64,000 nt of DNA, taken from Lolium rigidum. Lineage: Eukaryota; Streptophyta; Magnoliopsida; Poales; Poaceae. The notes under the pieces were generated by a model. That model saw only the letters and a program-made list of their open reading frames with translations. It was not told the origin of the DNA and ran no database searches. How positions within the stretch are numbered: position 1 is the stretch's first letter; the number at the start of each line of letters is the position of its first letter. This document shows positions 11,896 to 23,205 of this stretch, one piece after another. The position numbers were made by a program, and so were the translations under genes. Location: positions 152,255,962 to 152,319,961 of the forward strand of contig NC_061512.1 of assembly GCF_022539505.1 (NCBI RefSeq), given 5' to 3'.

Positions 11896-12084
11896 TTGCC
11901 CCTTCGTCCTCATTCTCCCCCTTCGCTGCGCCGTTCTTCTCTCTCCTCTATCCTGTTCTGCCATTTCCATCCCCAAGCTCCTTGCGTTCGCGCTTCCAAC
12001 CAAGCCATTTCTCCACTAGAGCTCTGTTTTATGCCGCCGCACACCAAACTGCTGAGACACACCGCTCCAGGCACCGACGCAGCA

Positions 12085-13317
12085 ATGGAGAATGCGGAGA
12101 TCTCTGGATGGGACAGATCCAAAATCTCCAACCAGGACCAAAATACCCTCAAGAAGCTTGGCCTGGTCAAGAAGGAGGGTTCACTGATCTTCCCCGGCGA
12201 TGAAATCTTCCCGCATCCTCCAATTGGGTACCGGGTAAGTTTCATCAATCACCTCATTCGCGGCCTTTCCACCCCCATCCACGAGTTTCTTCGTGGACTC
12301 CTCTTTGTTTACGGGATTCAGCTGCATCAGCTGACCCCAACTCCATCCTCCACATCTCGATTTTCATCACCTAGTGTGAGTGCTGCCTCGGGGCCCATCC
12401 TTTTTGGGGCCTATGGAAACGCATTTTCTATCTCCGGGGCAACAGCTCTCGCAATGTCGCCTACAATGTGGGCGGCGTTGTCATCTGCGTCCGACCCGAA
12501 GTTGACTACTTCGATGTCAAATTCCCCGACTCCGTCCAAGGGTGGCGCAGGAGGTGGTTGTACGTCTAGGAGGAGTACAACAACTCCCAAGAATGCAACA
12601 TCGCTCCTTTTGATGGTGCCGCAAAAATCCTCAGGCGCTGATCCTGGGACGCCGAGGCTACTGATGAAGAAAGGACACCTACAGATGCTCTGATGAAGCG
12701 CATCCACGAGCTCCAGAACACCCGCGGTGAAGAACTGTCAGGTGTTCAGATTACTGCGTATTTCCTTAGGATCAGGGTGCGGCCCCTACAGCCTCGCAAA
12801 AACCCCCTTTGGATGTATGCTGGCGAGAAAGATGTTGATCGCCTATCCAAATATCTCTCTGTGAAGGACTTGGAGAAGCTCATTCGACGTTTCTCCTTGT
12901 TAAGCAAGAAACACGATGTTCCAACCTCCTGCCGCGTGGAGTCGTATAGTGGCCACCACGCCTTTCCTGAAGTAAGTAACTTTTTCTTCGAGTTGTGCTT
13001 TTATTTTTCGACTGCTTCCTCATTTGTTTTGTATGTTCACCTTGATTTTGCTTTTTCATCGTGCAGAACCACCAAGTTCTATCTTCTCTTCCTCCCATTC
13101 CTGAAGGTGGAGAGATGGATGAGCGAGCTGTTTTCACTGATGACTCACAAGAACCGTCTCGTCCTGAGAGTGGAGTCGCGGGATCTCACAAATCCGCGGA
13201 TTCTTCCGAAAAATCTGAATCGGATGCTTCCGAATCAGGGCGCTCCCCTCCTTCCGCTGTTTCTCCCAGGAGCAAGAGGAAAAGGGATGAAGTCGAAGAT
13301 TCCAGCACCTCCAAGCT
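12085..13317 (+). pseudogene. Tat antisense gene, 5' exons (putative gypsy-type transposon domain)
   Basis: The start at 12085 opens MENAEISGWDRS. The next 80 codons include GYRVSFINHLIRGLS and LRGLLFVYGIQLHQLTP, typical of the plant 'putative gypsy type transposon' family (Pfam Transposase_28, cited from memory). This protein is antisense in Tat elements; its role is unknown. Breaks: a one-base deletion near 12335, TAG at 12372-12374 and TAG at 12567-12569. The frame is recognisable beyond them (for example NPLWMYAGEKDVDRLSK). A GT-AG intron lies at 12972-13066. The second exon is serine/acidic-rich and is cut at 13317 by the Tekay element, whose duplication CAAGC is 13313-13317. It continues at 60359. 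Confidence 0.8.
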
Positions 13318-16135
13318 GTCAACACCCGGATTTTTAAGTCTGAATGCCTATTATGTCATACATCGCAATCCCAGGAATATCGTTGTTGCGAGGCATAATA
13401 GTTAAGTATCACAGTCATCATTCATTACAAACCATAATGTCTTACAACTTGGAATCACATGATCCATATTACACGAATAGTTGATCTATTGATCAACGAA
13501 CAAACACAAGTTCATAGCGGAAGCGTAAAGATAAATGGACTCTCTAGTCCACAGGCCAACGCTCGACGTCGGGAACTCCTAGTTGTGGTAGACGTCCTGC
13601 TGGTCGTCATCGTCGTACTGCTGCTCGGCTTCATAGTCTGGCCATTTGAATAGCCAGGGACAAGGCCGTGAGTACTTTACGTACTCGCAAACTAATACGA
13701 AGGTAAGTATTAACATTGCTATTTAAAGTGTTCTAAGCTCTAAGGTTATTTGCATAAAGCCAATTTTAGTTTAGAAACATTTTAGTAAACAACTCCTCAT
13801 ATGCTAACTAACTCAAGTGGGAACATTAGTGTCATTCCCACAACTCTGTTGTGATTCAAATTCAAAGTCACCGTTCAAGTTCAAAAAGATATAAATTCTG
13901 ATGACGGAAACAGTATGGCCTTTCCAACTGTCCATGACCGCGGACGCGGCTATTCGAATAGGTTTACACTCTGCAGAGGTTGCACACTTGTGCCACAACA
14001 TTTGATTACATCCGTCAGGGATAATCCCCGAATAATCGTAACTCGAGACGCGGATCATCAACCGTTAACCTTTCACTTACACACCCTAGTATAGGCACCT
14101 CTCCCCATGAGCTTGGCCTCCCGGTGAAAACCAACTGTTAACCCGGAACCGCACGAGAGCTTGGCCGTACAATTCACCTCAATTCACATCATTTCTCAAC
14201 AACGGAGGCCGCCTCAAGCATAACCCCTATGATGTGTGTTCAGAGGGAACCCATACTAAGACACATAAATTTCCAGCCAAGCCTTACTCATAATCAGGTA
14301 TTGTGGGGGTACTCAAAAATTGGAATGGTATCGCATCCAACTCAATCATCAGTTTTTTAGACGAATTCACCAAGTCAAAATTCATGTCATATTCACCTTC
14401 AAAATCTTTCAATGGAAATGACTCATCATTCCAAGGTTTTCACCATCATCATTTCACAAACACATGTTCCATCTAGAGTAGTCATTATTAATTTAGCACT
14501 AGCATCTATGTATGAGGGGTGCTAAGTAACTTGCTTTGCTTCTAGGCTAAGTTTGATACTCTTGTACTAATCCAATGCTAATCAACTGAATCATGAATCA
14601 AAAAGTACTTTCATAAAACAAAAGTAAATAAAGCTTGTAAAGTAAAACTGGGAAATAGGATCATAAGCATAAAGTAAATGGGTAATGCCTTGCTCATGGT
14701 GAGCTTTGCACTTTGCAAGAGTATTATCTTACCTTGGTTGGGGAATTGGTCAAAGTGGTCTTCTTCTCCTTGGAAGTAGACCTCCTCCTCCTCCTGGTAC
14801 TCCTCGGTACTAGCATCTAAAATACGAATACGGGGTACACAATCATCATACCAAACTTATTTACTGAACTAAGCATACACATGGTTCACACAACTTAGAT
14901 TAGCATCACACATTACTATTAAGCTGGTGGATGTGTTTTTATTATTTAAGAAAAATAATTTCCTCTCATACTAACTTAGGTGTTATTTTCAATTACTTAG
15001 AGAAATAATTTCCTCTCATTATCTTCTTAAGATTTCATTTCTCTCATGAATAATATGTGACCTAGGTTGACCAAAGTCAACCTCTTCACACTTATCATTT
15101 GAGAAAATGATTTAAATGAGGTGAACACCTCATACCTTTTAATACTAACATGGTAAAGATTTAATATCATCAACAATTCATATGAGACCTAATTGACCAG
15201 AGTCTCTACCTCATTTTGAATTGGTGGTGACAATATTTAAATGAGAGAAACACTCCCATAAGATTTCTTAATAGTTTTGGACAATCTCTTTGACTAGAAA
15301 TAGCCATAAAGTCCTTTAATTAAACTAGGCCATGATCATTCAAAGTAAGCATGGCATATTTTTGCAGAAACAATTATTATAAGTGAAATGAGAATTATAG
15401 GAGTTGGAATCAACTCAAAAGCATTTTTGGTTGATTTTTAAGAATTATTCTAAGGCAGAAATGTCCCTGCCTTGTTTATTTTCTCTCTTTAATTCTATAG
15501 CATATCTAGGTTTCAAACAAGTGGCATTGTGTAGATAAAACTCGAAGGTTTCCAAATATATAAAAAATTTAAAGTTTGGCCGAGCAGATTTGTCCCTATG
15601 AAATTTCAAAGTTAGCATCAGATTGCATAATTTCTCTATTTTCAAATTTGAATTTGAAACGTGGGCTGGCGGGAGAAATAACGGGCTGTGCAGTGCGGGA
15701 AGGAAATGGGCCGGCCCAGCTTCGCAGCGGGCCAGCTGAAATGGTGGGGGCCACCCGTCATTGAGATTTTTCCAGCGAAACGGTACGAGCGAGGATGGCC
15801 GTGCGATTAGAAAGGAGATCGACGGTCGAGGTGCGTCGTTGTCGCCGGCGAAAGGTGGACTTACTGGCGACGGCGGTAAGGGGTCGGCAAGCTCGTCGGA
15901 GCTCCAGCGGTCGTCGGAGATGTGCGCAGGGACCGTGTCGTCGATGAGGAAGCCAACGGTAGCAGTGGCGTCTCCTGGGGCAGTCTCCTTCTCCGGCGAG
16001 ATCTGTGTACTGGCGGCGGCGGTGATCTTGCAATTCGATCAGTGGAGTGGCTAATCGAAGGAATTGAGGTGTCGAGGAGAGTTGTGGTGAGGAGAGGAAG
16101 AGATTGGTGTGCTCAATTCGGTGGGAGGAGCCCTC

Positions 16136-16143
16136 CTTTTATA
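16136..16143 (-). promoter_or_regulatory. TATA box in Tekay 3' LTR
   Basis: Minus-strand TATAAAAG, conserved at the matching position in the 5' LTR (58882-58889) and as TATAAATAG in the solo LTR (47220-47228). It marks the likely transcription start region on the minus strand. Confidence 0.65.
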
Positions 16144-16693
16144 GGAGCGGGAGGTGGCCGTTGGGCGGAGCTGGGGTCGTCGTCGTCGTCGCCGTTCCAA
16201 GGTCGCGAAGGGGCAAGTCATGGGCGCGTCGGGTTGCTGCTGCACTGGCGAAGGTGACGCGCTTGATCGTGGCGCCGCAGGGGCTCTGTGGCGATGGCGC
16301 ATTTGATGGGAAGGGGCAGTACCGCGGCGGTTGATCGGAGTCGTGGTCATCGAGCATGGCGTTCCCGCGGGCAAGTGGCCGTGTCCAGGCGCTTCAGTGT
16401 GCCGTCGCGCGTCGACTGGCGCTGAGAGGAAGGGCTGAGGTGATGCGAGGCAGTGGGCGTCGTCACGCTCTGGCGCGTCCAGGGTTGGCGCCATGCGCGC
16501 TCTGGCGAGGCATGGGCGTGTTCTGGGCGCCACTGGGCGCGCGTGTTCTGGCGTCTCTGATGCAGAGTTTCGTCGAGTCAAAGCCTGGGCAGGTTCAGGT
16601 GAGTGTGAGGAAGAGAAATGGCATGGTGGTGCAGGCCAGAACTGACCAGAGATGATGATGGCATGAGGGTGGCATGCCATGCCACGGCATGGC

Positions 16694-18029
16694 TGAAAGG
16701 ATCGTATGCCGCACCTAGAGGGGGGGTGAATAGGTGCTAACCAATTTTTAGTTCTTTTTCAAATTAGGCTTGACACGAAAGGTAAATTCTCTAGATATGC
16801 AACTAAGTGAATTTACCTATATGACAAGGATATCAACTAAGCAAGGTATAGCTACGCAATAGTAGATAGAGTGGGATAGAGGTAACCGAGAGTGTAGCAC
16901 GCGATGACACGGAGATGATTCCCGTAGTTCCCTTCCTTTGCAAGAAGGTACGTCTACGTTTGGAGGAGTGTGGTTGCTACGCAAGCCAAACCAACAGCCA
17001 CGAAGGCTTCACTCAGATCTCCTCTGAGCAACGCCACGAAGGCCTAGCCCACTTCCACTAAGGGATTTCCTCGAGGCGGAAACCGGGCCTTTACAAAGTT
17101 CTTGGGGCACACATCCACAACCAAATTGGAGGCTCCCAAATCTGTAACAATACAACAATCAACAACAACACATCAACAACAAATCAACTAGGGAACCAAA
17201 TAGGAACACTAGCATGAGATCCCTCAAACAAGAGAGGGGGAAATGAAGAACGCTTCGGTGAGGATGTAGATCGGTGTCTTCTCCTTCGAATCCCCAAAGA
17301 TCAAGAGCTTTGGTTGGGGGAGGAAGGAGATCTTGCAAATCTTGTGTTCTTGAGGTGGCTCTAATGGTGGTGAAGCTTGGCAGATTTTTCTTGCAATGAT
17401 TGAGCAACTTGTCCCTTTGGAGGAGAAAGCTATTTATATGGGAGGAGCTTTCAGATCTGACCGTTGGGGACGAAAACCACTAACACCGGAAGTTCCGGCC
17501 AGGATGGCCGGAAGTTCCGGCTCCACCGGAAGTACCGGCCACTCAGGCCGGAACTTCCGCCCCGTAAAAATACCTGCAAAGCACATGAAGGGGCGGAACT
17601 TGGGCGGAACTTCCGGTGGCCGGAAGTTCCGGCCAAGTTCCGACCAAGTTCCGGAAATTGGCAAAAACCTTACAGAGACATACTGAGCCACAAACTCGCA
17701 ATTCCGGAACTTGCCCGAAGTTGGGCGGAACTTCCGCTGGCCGGAACTTCCGGCCATTTCCACCGGAACTTCCGCCCCTAAAGAGAAAACTGAGTCCAGA
17801 CTGCGCTGAGAAGCAACAGCTGAAAAATGACAGGCCGGAACTTCCGCCGGACTTGGCCGGAACTTCCGCCGCATCCGAAAAACCTGCGTAACATTCGGAA
17901 CAAGCAAAACCAATACACCGATCCATCAATTTTTGATGGCTTGTACCTGTCTACATAGACACACATAAATATATACATAGTGTTGACGTCAAACACACAA
18001 AACCCAAAAGGGCGGGAAATGTTCTTTCA
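16694..18029 (-). repeat. 3' LTR of Copia element
   Basis: 1336 bp, TGAAAG...TTTCA. It contains a minus-strand TATA box TATAAATAG (17430-17438) and, upstream of it in reading direction, the GGAASTTCC palindrome array (17486-17870). The polypurine tract abuts it at 18030-18045 in plus coordinates. Confidence 0.93.
17486..17870. repeat. GGAASTTCC palindrome array, 3' LTR copy
   Basis: About ten copies of the 9-base palindrome GGAAGTTCC/GGAACTTCC, most inside CCGG...CCGG, plus half-sites and a GGAAGTACC variant. The nearest copy is 48 bases upstream of the minus-strand TATA box. The array matches that of the 5' LTR. Confidence 0.9.
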
Positions 18030-18482
18030 ATCTCCCCCTTTTTGTGTTTGATGACAACACAAGTATTTGCAAGGAATAGTCAATGTAAACAACAATGTGA
18101 GAGATATAGAGGAGCTCCCCTAGATATGAGCAATGGTACATAAGAAGCTCCCCCTATATCTTGCATCCGTCTTCCAAGGGTTAGCAATACAACATAGTGA
18201 TGAGCATATACATAGTAAGATCATGCACACATAGATAACCAAGGAAGACTCACATACGGAGTTTACCATACACAAATAAGGTTCCAAGCACATGGATAGA
18301 GTTTACAAACCAAATAGCTAAGACATAGTTCGACACCATAACACGATAAATAGAATCACAAGCAATAAAAACCAAAGTCAACACGAGCTTGTGACTCCCC
18401 CATGCAAATACCCACCGAAGAGAAACCTAAACGGTCTCATTCTCCCCTTTGGCACCAAAGCACCAAAAAGGAAAAAGAGAAA

Positions 18483-20243
18483 CTACGCGCCCCAAGGGTC
18501 GGCGTTAGCCCAGCCGGGAGGGAGGTTCGATGTAGCGCCGGGGTAGGGAGGAGTGTGTGGAGGAGACTCGATCTCAAGACCATCTGGGGGAAGAGGCATG
18601 CCATGCTGAGATATCCATTCCGCCTCCGGAGTGATGCTCTCCTCGGATCCGGGAGGAGACACGTCCACAGCAAGTGCCCTCATGATGCTCTTCTGACGAA
18701 CCCGAGACTTCTTGGCTTCTGCATGCTGCTGATACTGACGGTGGTTGACTGCAGAGGTGAGGCAAAAAATCTGTCTCATGCGGCGTGCAAGCTTGGAAGC
18801 CCAACTTGGTGGCTTCTCATCCATGGGGTCAACCTCTTCAAGAGCAGAGTTGTGGCACTTGGCCCTCAAAGTCTTCACTTCATGGGATGTGAGAGAGAGT
18901 GGAATGGATTGAACAAGTCTAGCATTGCAAGTCTCCATCCAAGTGTCCTCAATGAGCTTCATAATGTACGGAGCAAAGGCGGGAAGCTTCTTCTCATACA
19001 CACATGACCACATCTCATGGTAGATGTAGTCCATCACATCAAGCTTCTCACCGGTGCCCTTCTTAGCAAAAGAGTTTGCCATTAGATCCACTTCATAAAG
19101 ATGTATCTCATCAAGGTTGCCACCCTTTGGTCCAATGGTTTCCCGGTAGACTCTAAGCATAATATCCCAAGTAGGGAGAAGATCCGCACTCTTGCCCGCT
19201 ATACCCCAACCGGGGATGTAGAGGTGCGCCAAGACTTCCCTTGTTTGAGCCCATTGGCTATCATGGCATCTCCAACCATTTGCATCAACGCCCGGGTAGC
19301 GAGGATATCCAAGGGCGGTTCCAAACTTTGCCAAGTTAGACTCAAGGAGCCTCTCATGAGACATCCACCTAAATGTTCTTGCTTCATCTTGCTCAAAGTG
19401 AACGGTGGCATAGAATTGTTGAATAAGCCCAACATCATAGTCCTTGCTGAGCTCCATAATGGGATAGAGCCCAAACTCTCCACACATGGCATAGGCTTCT
19501 TCAAAGTACTTGTTAGCGGCCATCTTCCCGGTGTCAATAGCATGTTGGGGGGCTACTCCCTTCTTGAATGGAATGTAGATCTCATAGAATATCTCCTCTT
19601 GGGTCTTGTTGTGGAACCGCTTATCCCCAACCCTATTGCTCCGAGGGGTGAGGTAAGGGTTCAAGTCACGAATCTCCTTGTACTCATTGTATTGCATTCC
19701 CTTCACGGATATGTGTACGTTCTTCCCACGAACAGCCGGTGACTTGTGCCTCTGAGCAGCTTGTCGGCGAGCGGTGAGCTTGGATGGTCGGATTTGCTCA
19801 AACTCTTCCTCAACCTCATCCACATGATCCTTGCCTCTCTTCTTGGAACCACCTGATAACGAAATCAACATGATAGGAGTGATGAATGAGTGCACATAAG
19901 CAAGGAGGCCAAACACTAGAGCATGCACAGGATTTCAGGTAATAGCAGAAAAATTCTCCAGGCCGGAAGTTCCGGTGGGAACCGGCGGAAGTTCCGCCCC
20001 GGGCGGAAGTTCCGGCTTGAAGGCCCGGAACTTCCGGCTGTTCGAAAACAGCGACTGTTTCCCACCAGATCTGAGGCAATGGCTAACTAGTTTGCATTAC
20101 CATGACATCCTACGCACGATCTAGTAGAGGAAAGACATCTAGAGGATTTCCACCAAAGCTTTGCCTAGAGTATGCCCTATATTTCATCTAGTGAGGTCTA
20201 CCCACACGTAGAGAGGGAGAGGGCACAAACCGGGGGGAGCCAT
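18483..20243 (-). CDS. Copia third ORF (SIRE-type ORF3), predicted spliced, function unknown
   Basis: A long open frame (to 19928 unspliced, 481 codons) on the same strand as pol. I favour a spliced start: ATG at 20241-20243, 13-base exon 1 (20231-20243), intron 19853-20230 with GT...AG ends, exon 2 18483-19852. This joins in frame to about 460 codons and replaces an odd hydrophobic start by a basic one (GGSKKRGKDH). The middle (about residues 110-330) has FYATVHFEQDEARTFRW and LAHLYIPGWGI, resembling the plant-transposon domain of many grass retroelement ORFs. The end is proline-rich. Some SIRE relatives carry an env-like ORF here, but I see no clear membrane anchor. Role unknown. Confidence 0.75.
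19963..20038. repeat. GGAASTTCC palindromes in ORF3 intron
   Basis: Four copies in 76 bases (cores at 19965, 19987, 20005, 20027), within the predicted intron of ORF3. The same motif is in the LTRs and upstream of the ORF3 TATA box. Confidence 0.9.
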
Positions 20244-20413
20244 GGAGGAGAAGAGGGAGAGGATGCCGATCCACGGAGACGATCCGACGGGGAGCGCCGG
20301 AGGAGGGAGATCCGGCCGGAGGAGCAGCAGCTCGGCCAAGGGGAGGAGCACCACCAAACAGATCTTGGAAAGGGGAAAAGTGGGGAAGAATGAACTGCTC
20401 ACCCGTTCGGCCC

Positions 20414-20422
20414 CTTTATATA
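20414..20422 (-). promoter_or_regulatory. Predicted TATA box for ORF3
   Basis: Minus-strand TATATAAAG, about 170 bases before the predicted ATG at 20243 and about 630 bases past the end of pol. The leader that follows is GC- and CT-rich, like a grass 5' UTR. It suggests an internal promoter for ORF3. Confidence 0.6.
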
Positions 20423-20436
20423 GTGGCCACTTAAGG

Positions 20437-20567
20437 CCGGAAGTTCCGCTCGTTGGAGCCGGAACTTCCGGTCTCGCAGGGATCACTTTTCCAGGACACG
20501 ACAGAATGAAGCCGGCGAAGAGGAATACCAGCCGGAAGTACCGGCCGAAGTGACCGGAACTTCCGGT
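20437..20567. repeat. GGAASTTCC palindromes upstream of ORF3 TATA box
   Basis: Cores at 20439, 20461 and 20556 plus the variant GGAAGTACC at 20534. The nearest lies 17 bases upstream of the minus-strand TATA box. The arrangement mirrors the LTR promoter. Confidence 0.85.
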
Positions 20568-21053
20568 GGAACAAGGAACTGTGCCCAAAAACAGGATTTT
20601 GACACGAACAAGGTGCACATGGAGAGGGTGAAAGATATGTCTTAGATGAGATAGGCTTAGGACAGATACGCCAAACTGTGAGATGGTACATGATCACTCA
20701 TTTTTGCAAATAAATCAAATGAAGGCCAAAGATGAGTGATTTCCCATAAACAAGGAGATGTCAATAAAATCCAATGAATATCCAAACAACTCCAACTCTT
20801 CACAAAGAAGAGGGTGGTGGCCTAGACCACCATATATGAGTGTTGTGGCATGGCACCGCGAAGATATATCTTGGGTCCAAGCCACTACTCATCATTGAAG
20901 CTCACATATCAACATATGATATAAAGAGAATGATTTCTTAATGTTGGCATTATGGGGGAGGGATAGCTCAATAATTTAAACCGCACTCCCCTATTTCCAT
21001 GCCCACATCTAAACCAAATAAAGTTTTGAGACGAAAGTGTGTTTGCAAGATGG

Positions 21054-22333
21054 TCAAGCTATACTCCTTGAATCAATGATATTTAGCTCATTCCTCAAAT
21101 AAGAGAACCTTGCTTCATCAAGGGGCTTCGTGAATATATCGGCAAGTTGATCTTTGGTAGGAACATAGATAAGCTCAATATCACCCCGGGCAACATGATC
21201 CCTAATGAAATGATTCCGGATCTCAATATGCTTCGTTCTTGAATGTTGCACCGGATTATAGGCAATCTTGATGGCACTTTCATTGTCACATAATAGAGGC
21301 ACTTTGTCACAAATGACACCGTATTCCTTTAAAGTTTGCCTCATCCATAACAATTGAGTGCATCCACTTGCGGCGGCAACATATTCGGCTTCGGCGGTGG
21401 AGAGAGATATACAATTTTGCTTCTTAGAAGACCAACACACCAAGGACCTACCAAGGAATTGGCAAGCCCCGGAAGTTGATTTCCTATCATCCTTATCACC
21501 CGCCCAATCCGCATCGGTATAACCATTGAGAATAAAACTTGAGCCTTTGGGGTACCAAATACCATATCTTGGGGTATCAACCAAATATCGAAAGATTCTT
21601 TTGAGAGCCATCATGTGGCTCTCTTTAGGAGAAGCTTGATACCTTGCACACACACCAACACTCAACACTATGTCCGGTCTAGATGCACAAAGGTAAAGCA
21701 AGGATCCAATCATGGAGCGATATACCTTTTGATCCACCTCTTTACCATTGGGATCTAGTGCAAGATGACATTTGGTAACCATAGGAGTGGCCACACCCTT
21801 CATCTCGGTCATCTTGAACCTCTTGAGCATGTCTTGGAGATATTTTGCTTGGTTGATGAAGGTTCCTTCCCTCAATTGCTTGATCTCAAAACCAAGGAAG
21901 AACTTCATCTCTCCCATCATAGACATCTCAAACCTATCGGTCATAAGCTTTGAGAATTCATCATTGAAAGCTTTGTTAGTAGATCCAAATATAATATCAT
22001 CAACATATAATTGGCAAACGAAAAGCTCCCCATTGACCCTCTTAGTAAAAAGAGTGGGGTCGATTAGCCCAACATCAAACCCACGGTCTACCAACAATTC
22101 CTTAAGGTGCTCGTACCAAGCTCTAGGAGCTTGTTTGAGACCATAAAGTGCTTTATCAAGCTTGTAGACATGGTTAGGAAAGTTGAGATCCTCGAACCCC
22201 GGGGTTGCTTAACATAAACCTCTTCATGCAAAGGACCATTAAGAAAAGCACTTTTCACATCCATTTGTTGTAACTTAAAGTTATGATGCGATGCATAAGC
22301 AAGAAGGATACGGATGGACTCAAGGCGAGCCAC
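21054..22333 (-). pseudogene. pol: Copia reverse transcriptase (palm onward) and RNase H
   Basis: 22088-22333 carries the RT start (KLQQMDVKSAFLNGPLHEEV). A one-base deletion in a C run near 22203 shifts the frame to 21054-22097, which holds the catalytic LYVDDIIFGST, FLGFEIKQ, and RNase H motifs GYTDADWAGDKDDRKST, STAEAEYVA and HSRTKHIEIRNHF. It ends at 21054. The catalytic residues are all present. The enzyme would copy element RNA to DNA in the capsid. Confidence 0.9.
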
Positions 22334-23205
22334 GGAGCATAGGTTTCTCCAAAGTCAATACCCTCCACTTGAGAGAACCCTTGAGCCACCAATCTTGCCT
22401 TGTTCCTCACAACATTTCCAAACTCGTCTTGCTTGTTCTTGAAAATCCATTTAGTGCCTATAACATTGCGGCACTCCTTAGGCTTCTTTACTAGAGTCCA
22501 CACTTTGTTGCGCTTGAAGTTGTTGAGTTCTTCATGCATAGCTTCCAACCAATCCGAATCTTCAAGGGCTTCAAATACTTTCTTGGGTTCCACTAAGGAG
22601 ATAAAAGCATGATGATGGCTAAAGTTCGCCAATTGCCTTCTTGTGGAAACCTTTGCCCTAACATCACCAAGAACCTTGTCATGAGTGTGTCCACGTAGCT
22701 CGAGGTTCCTATCTCTTCTTGCTAGACGACGGGCCTCGATCTCCTCCTTGGTCTTTCTAGGCCTTGGAGGTGTCACTTGATCAACTTGATCATTTGGGTC
22801 CCCGTCTTGACCTTGAACTTGAGCTTCCTCAATTGCTTGGGGTTGCTCAATCTCATGTGCTTGATCTTGAACAATGTTCGGAGAAGGGCAAGAGTTGATT
22901 GGTTCCTCATTGGAGGCATTGTGAGTGATAGGTTGATCTTGACCTTGATCTTGTCCTTGATCTTGCACATAAGAGGGAGAGTCTTGTTCTTGTTCTTGGG
23001 TTGGTGCATCATTTGCTTCACTAGGTAAGGTTTGTTGATGTTGAGAAGATGAGGGCTCCACCGTGGTAGAGCATAGTTCTTCCCGAGACGCCACACCGTG
23101 TCCCTCAATGGGGCGGAAAAATCCCACACCCATTCTTACTATGGCATCTTGAGGTATTTCATCACCTCGCACAAACATCAACTTGCCCCACTTGGGAGCC
23201 ATCAT
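22255..23205 (-). pseudogene. pol: Copia pol: integrase-RT linker and RT N-terminus
   Basis: It starts where the integrase frame is lost (one-base insertion near 23165). It has a Q/D-rich linker with QDQGQDQGQD repeats, then the conserved RT entry WLEAMHEELNNFKRNKVWTL, IGTKWIFKNK and ARLVAQGFSQVEGIDFGETY. A one-base deletion near 22338 ends the frame; RT continues in the next frame. Confidence 0.88.

Noticed and set aside
16051..16680. Long minus-strand ORF (209 codons) in the GC-rich Tekay LTR block, repeated at 58923-59477
   Set aside because: Low-complexity P/R/H-rich product, spans the TATA box, and its length changes between the LTR copies and the solo LTR. It is expected from GC-rich DNA.
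17486..17870. Palindromes as heat-shock elements
   Set aside because: Heat-shock sites need GAA and TTC separated by two bases; here the spacing is one base throughout.
17434..17913. ORFs with repeated GSSG/KFRP-type peptides in the Copia LTR, also at 28028-28591 and 20184-20618
   Set aside because: They are translations of the GGAASTTCC palindrome array in several frames on both strands, not a protein.
18402..19742. Plus-strand ORFs antisense to Copia ORF3 (201 and 213 codons)
   Set aside because: They are shadows of the intact minus-strand ORF, with no domain and no promoter.
20184..20618. Gene on the minus strand upstream of ORF3
   Set aside because: The frame crosses the palindromes and the predicted TATA box and leader; the ATG at 20243 with splicing explains the region better.
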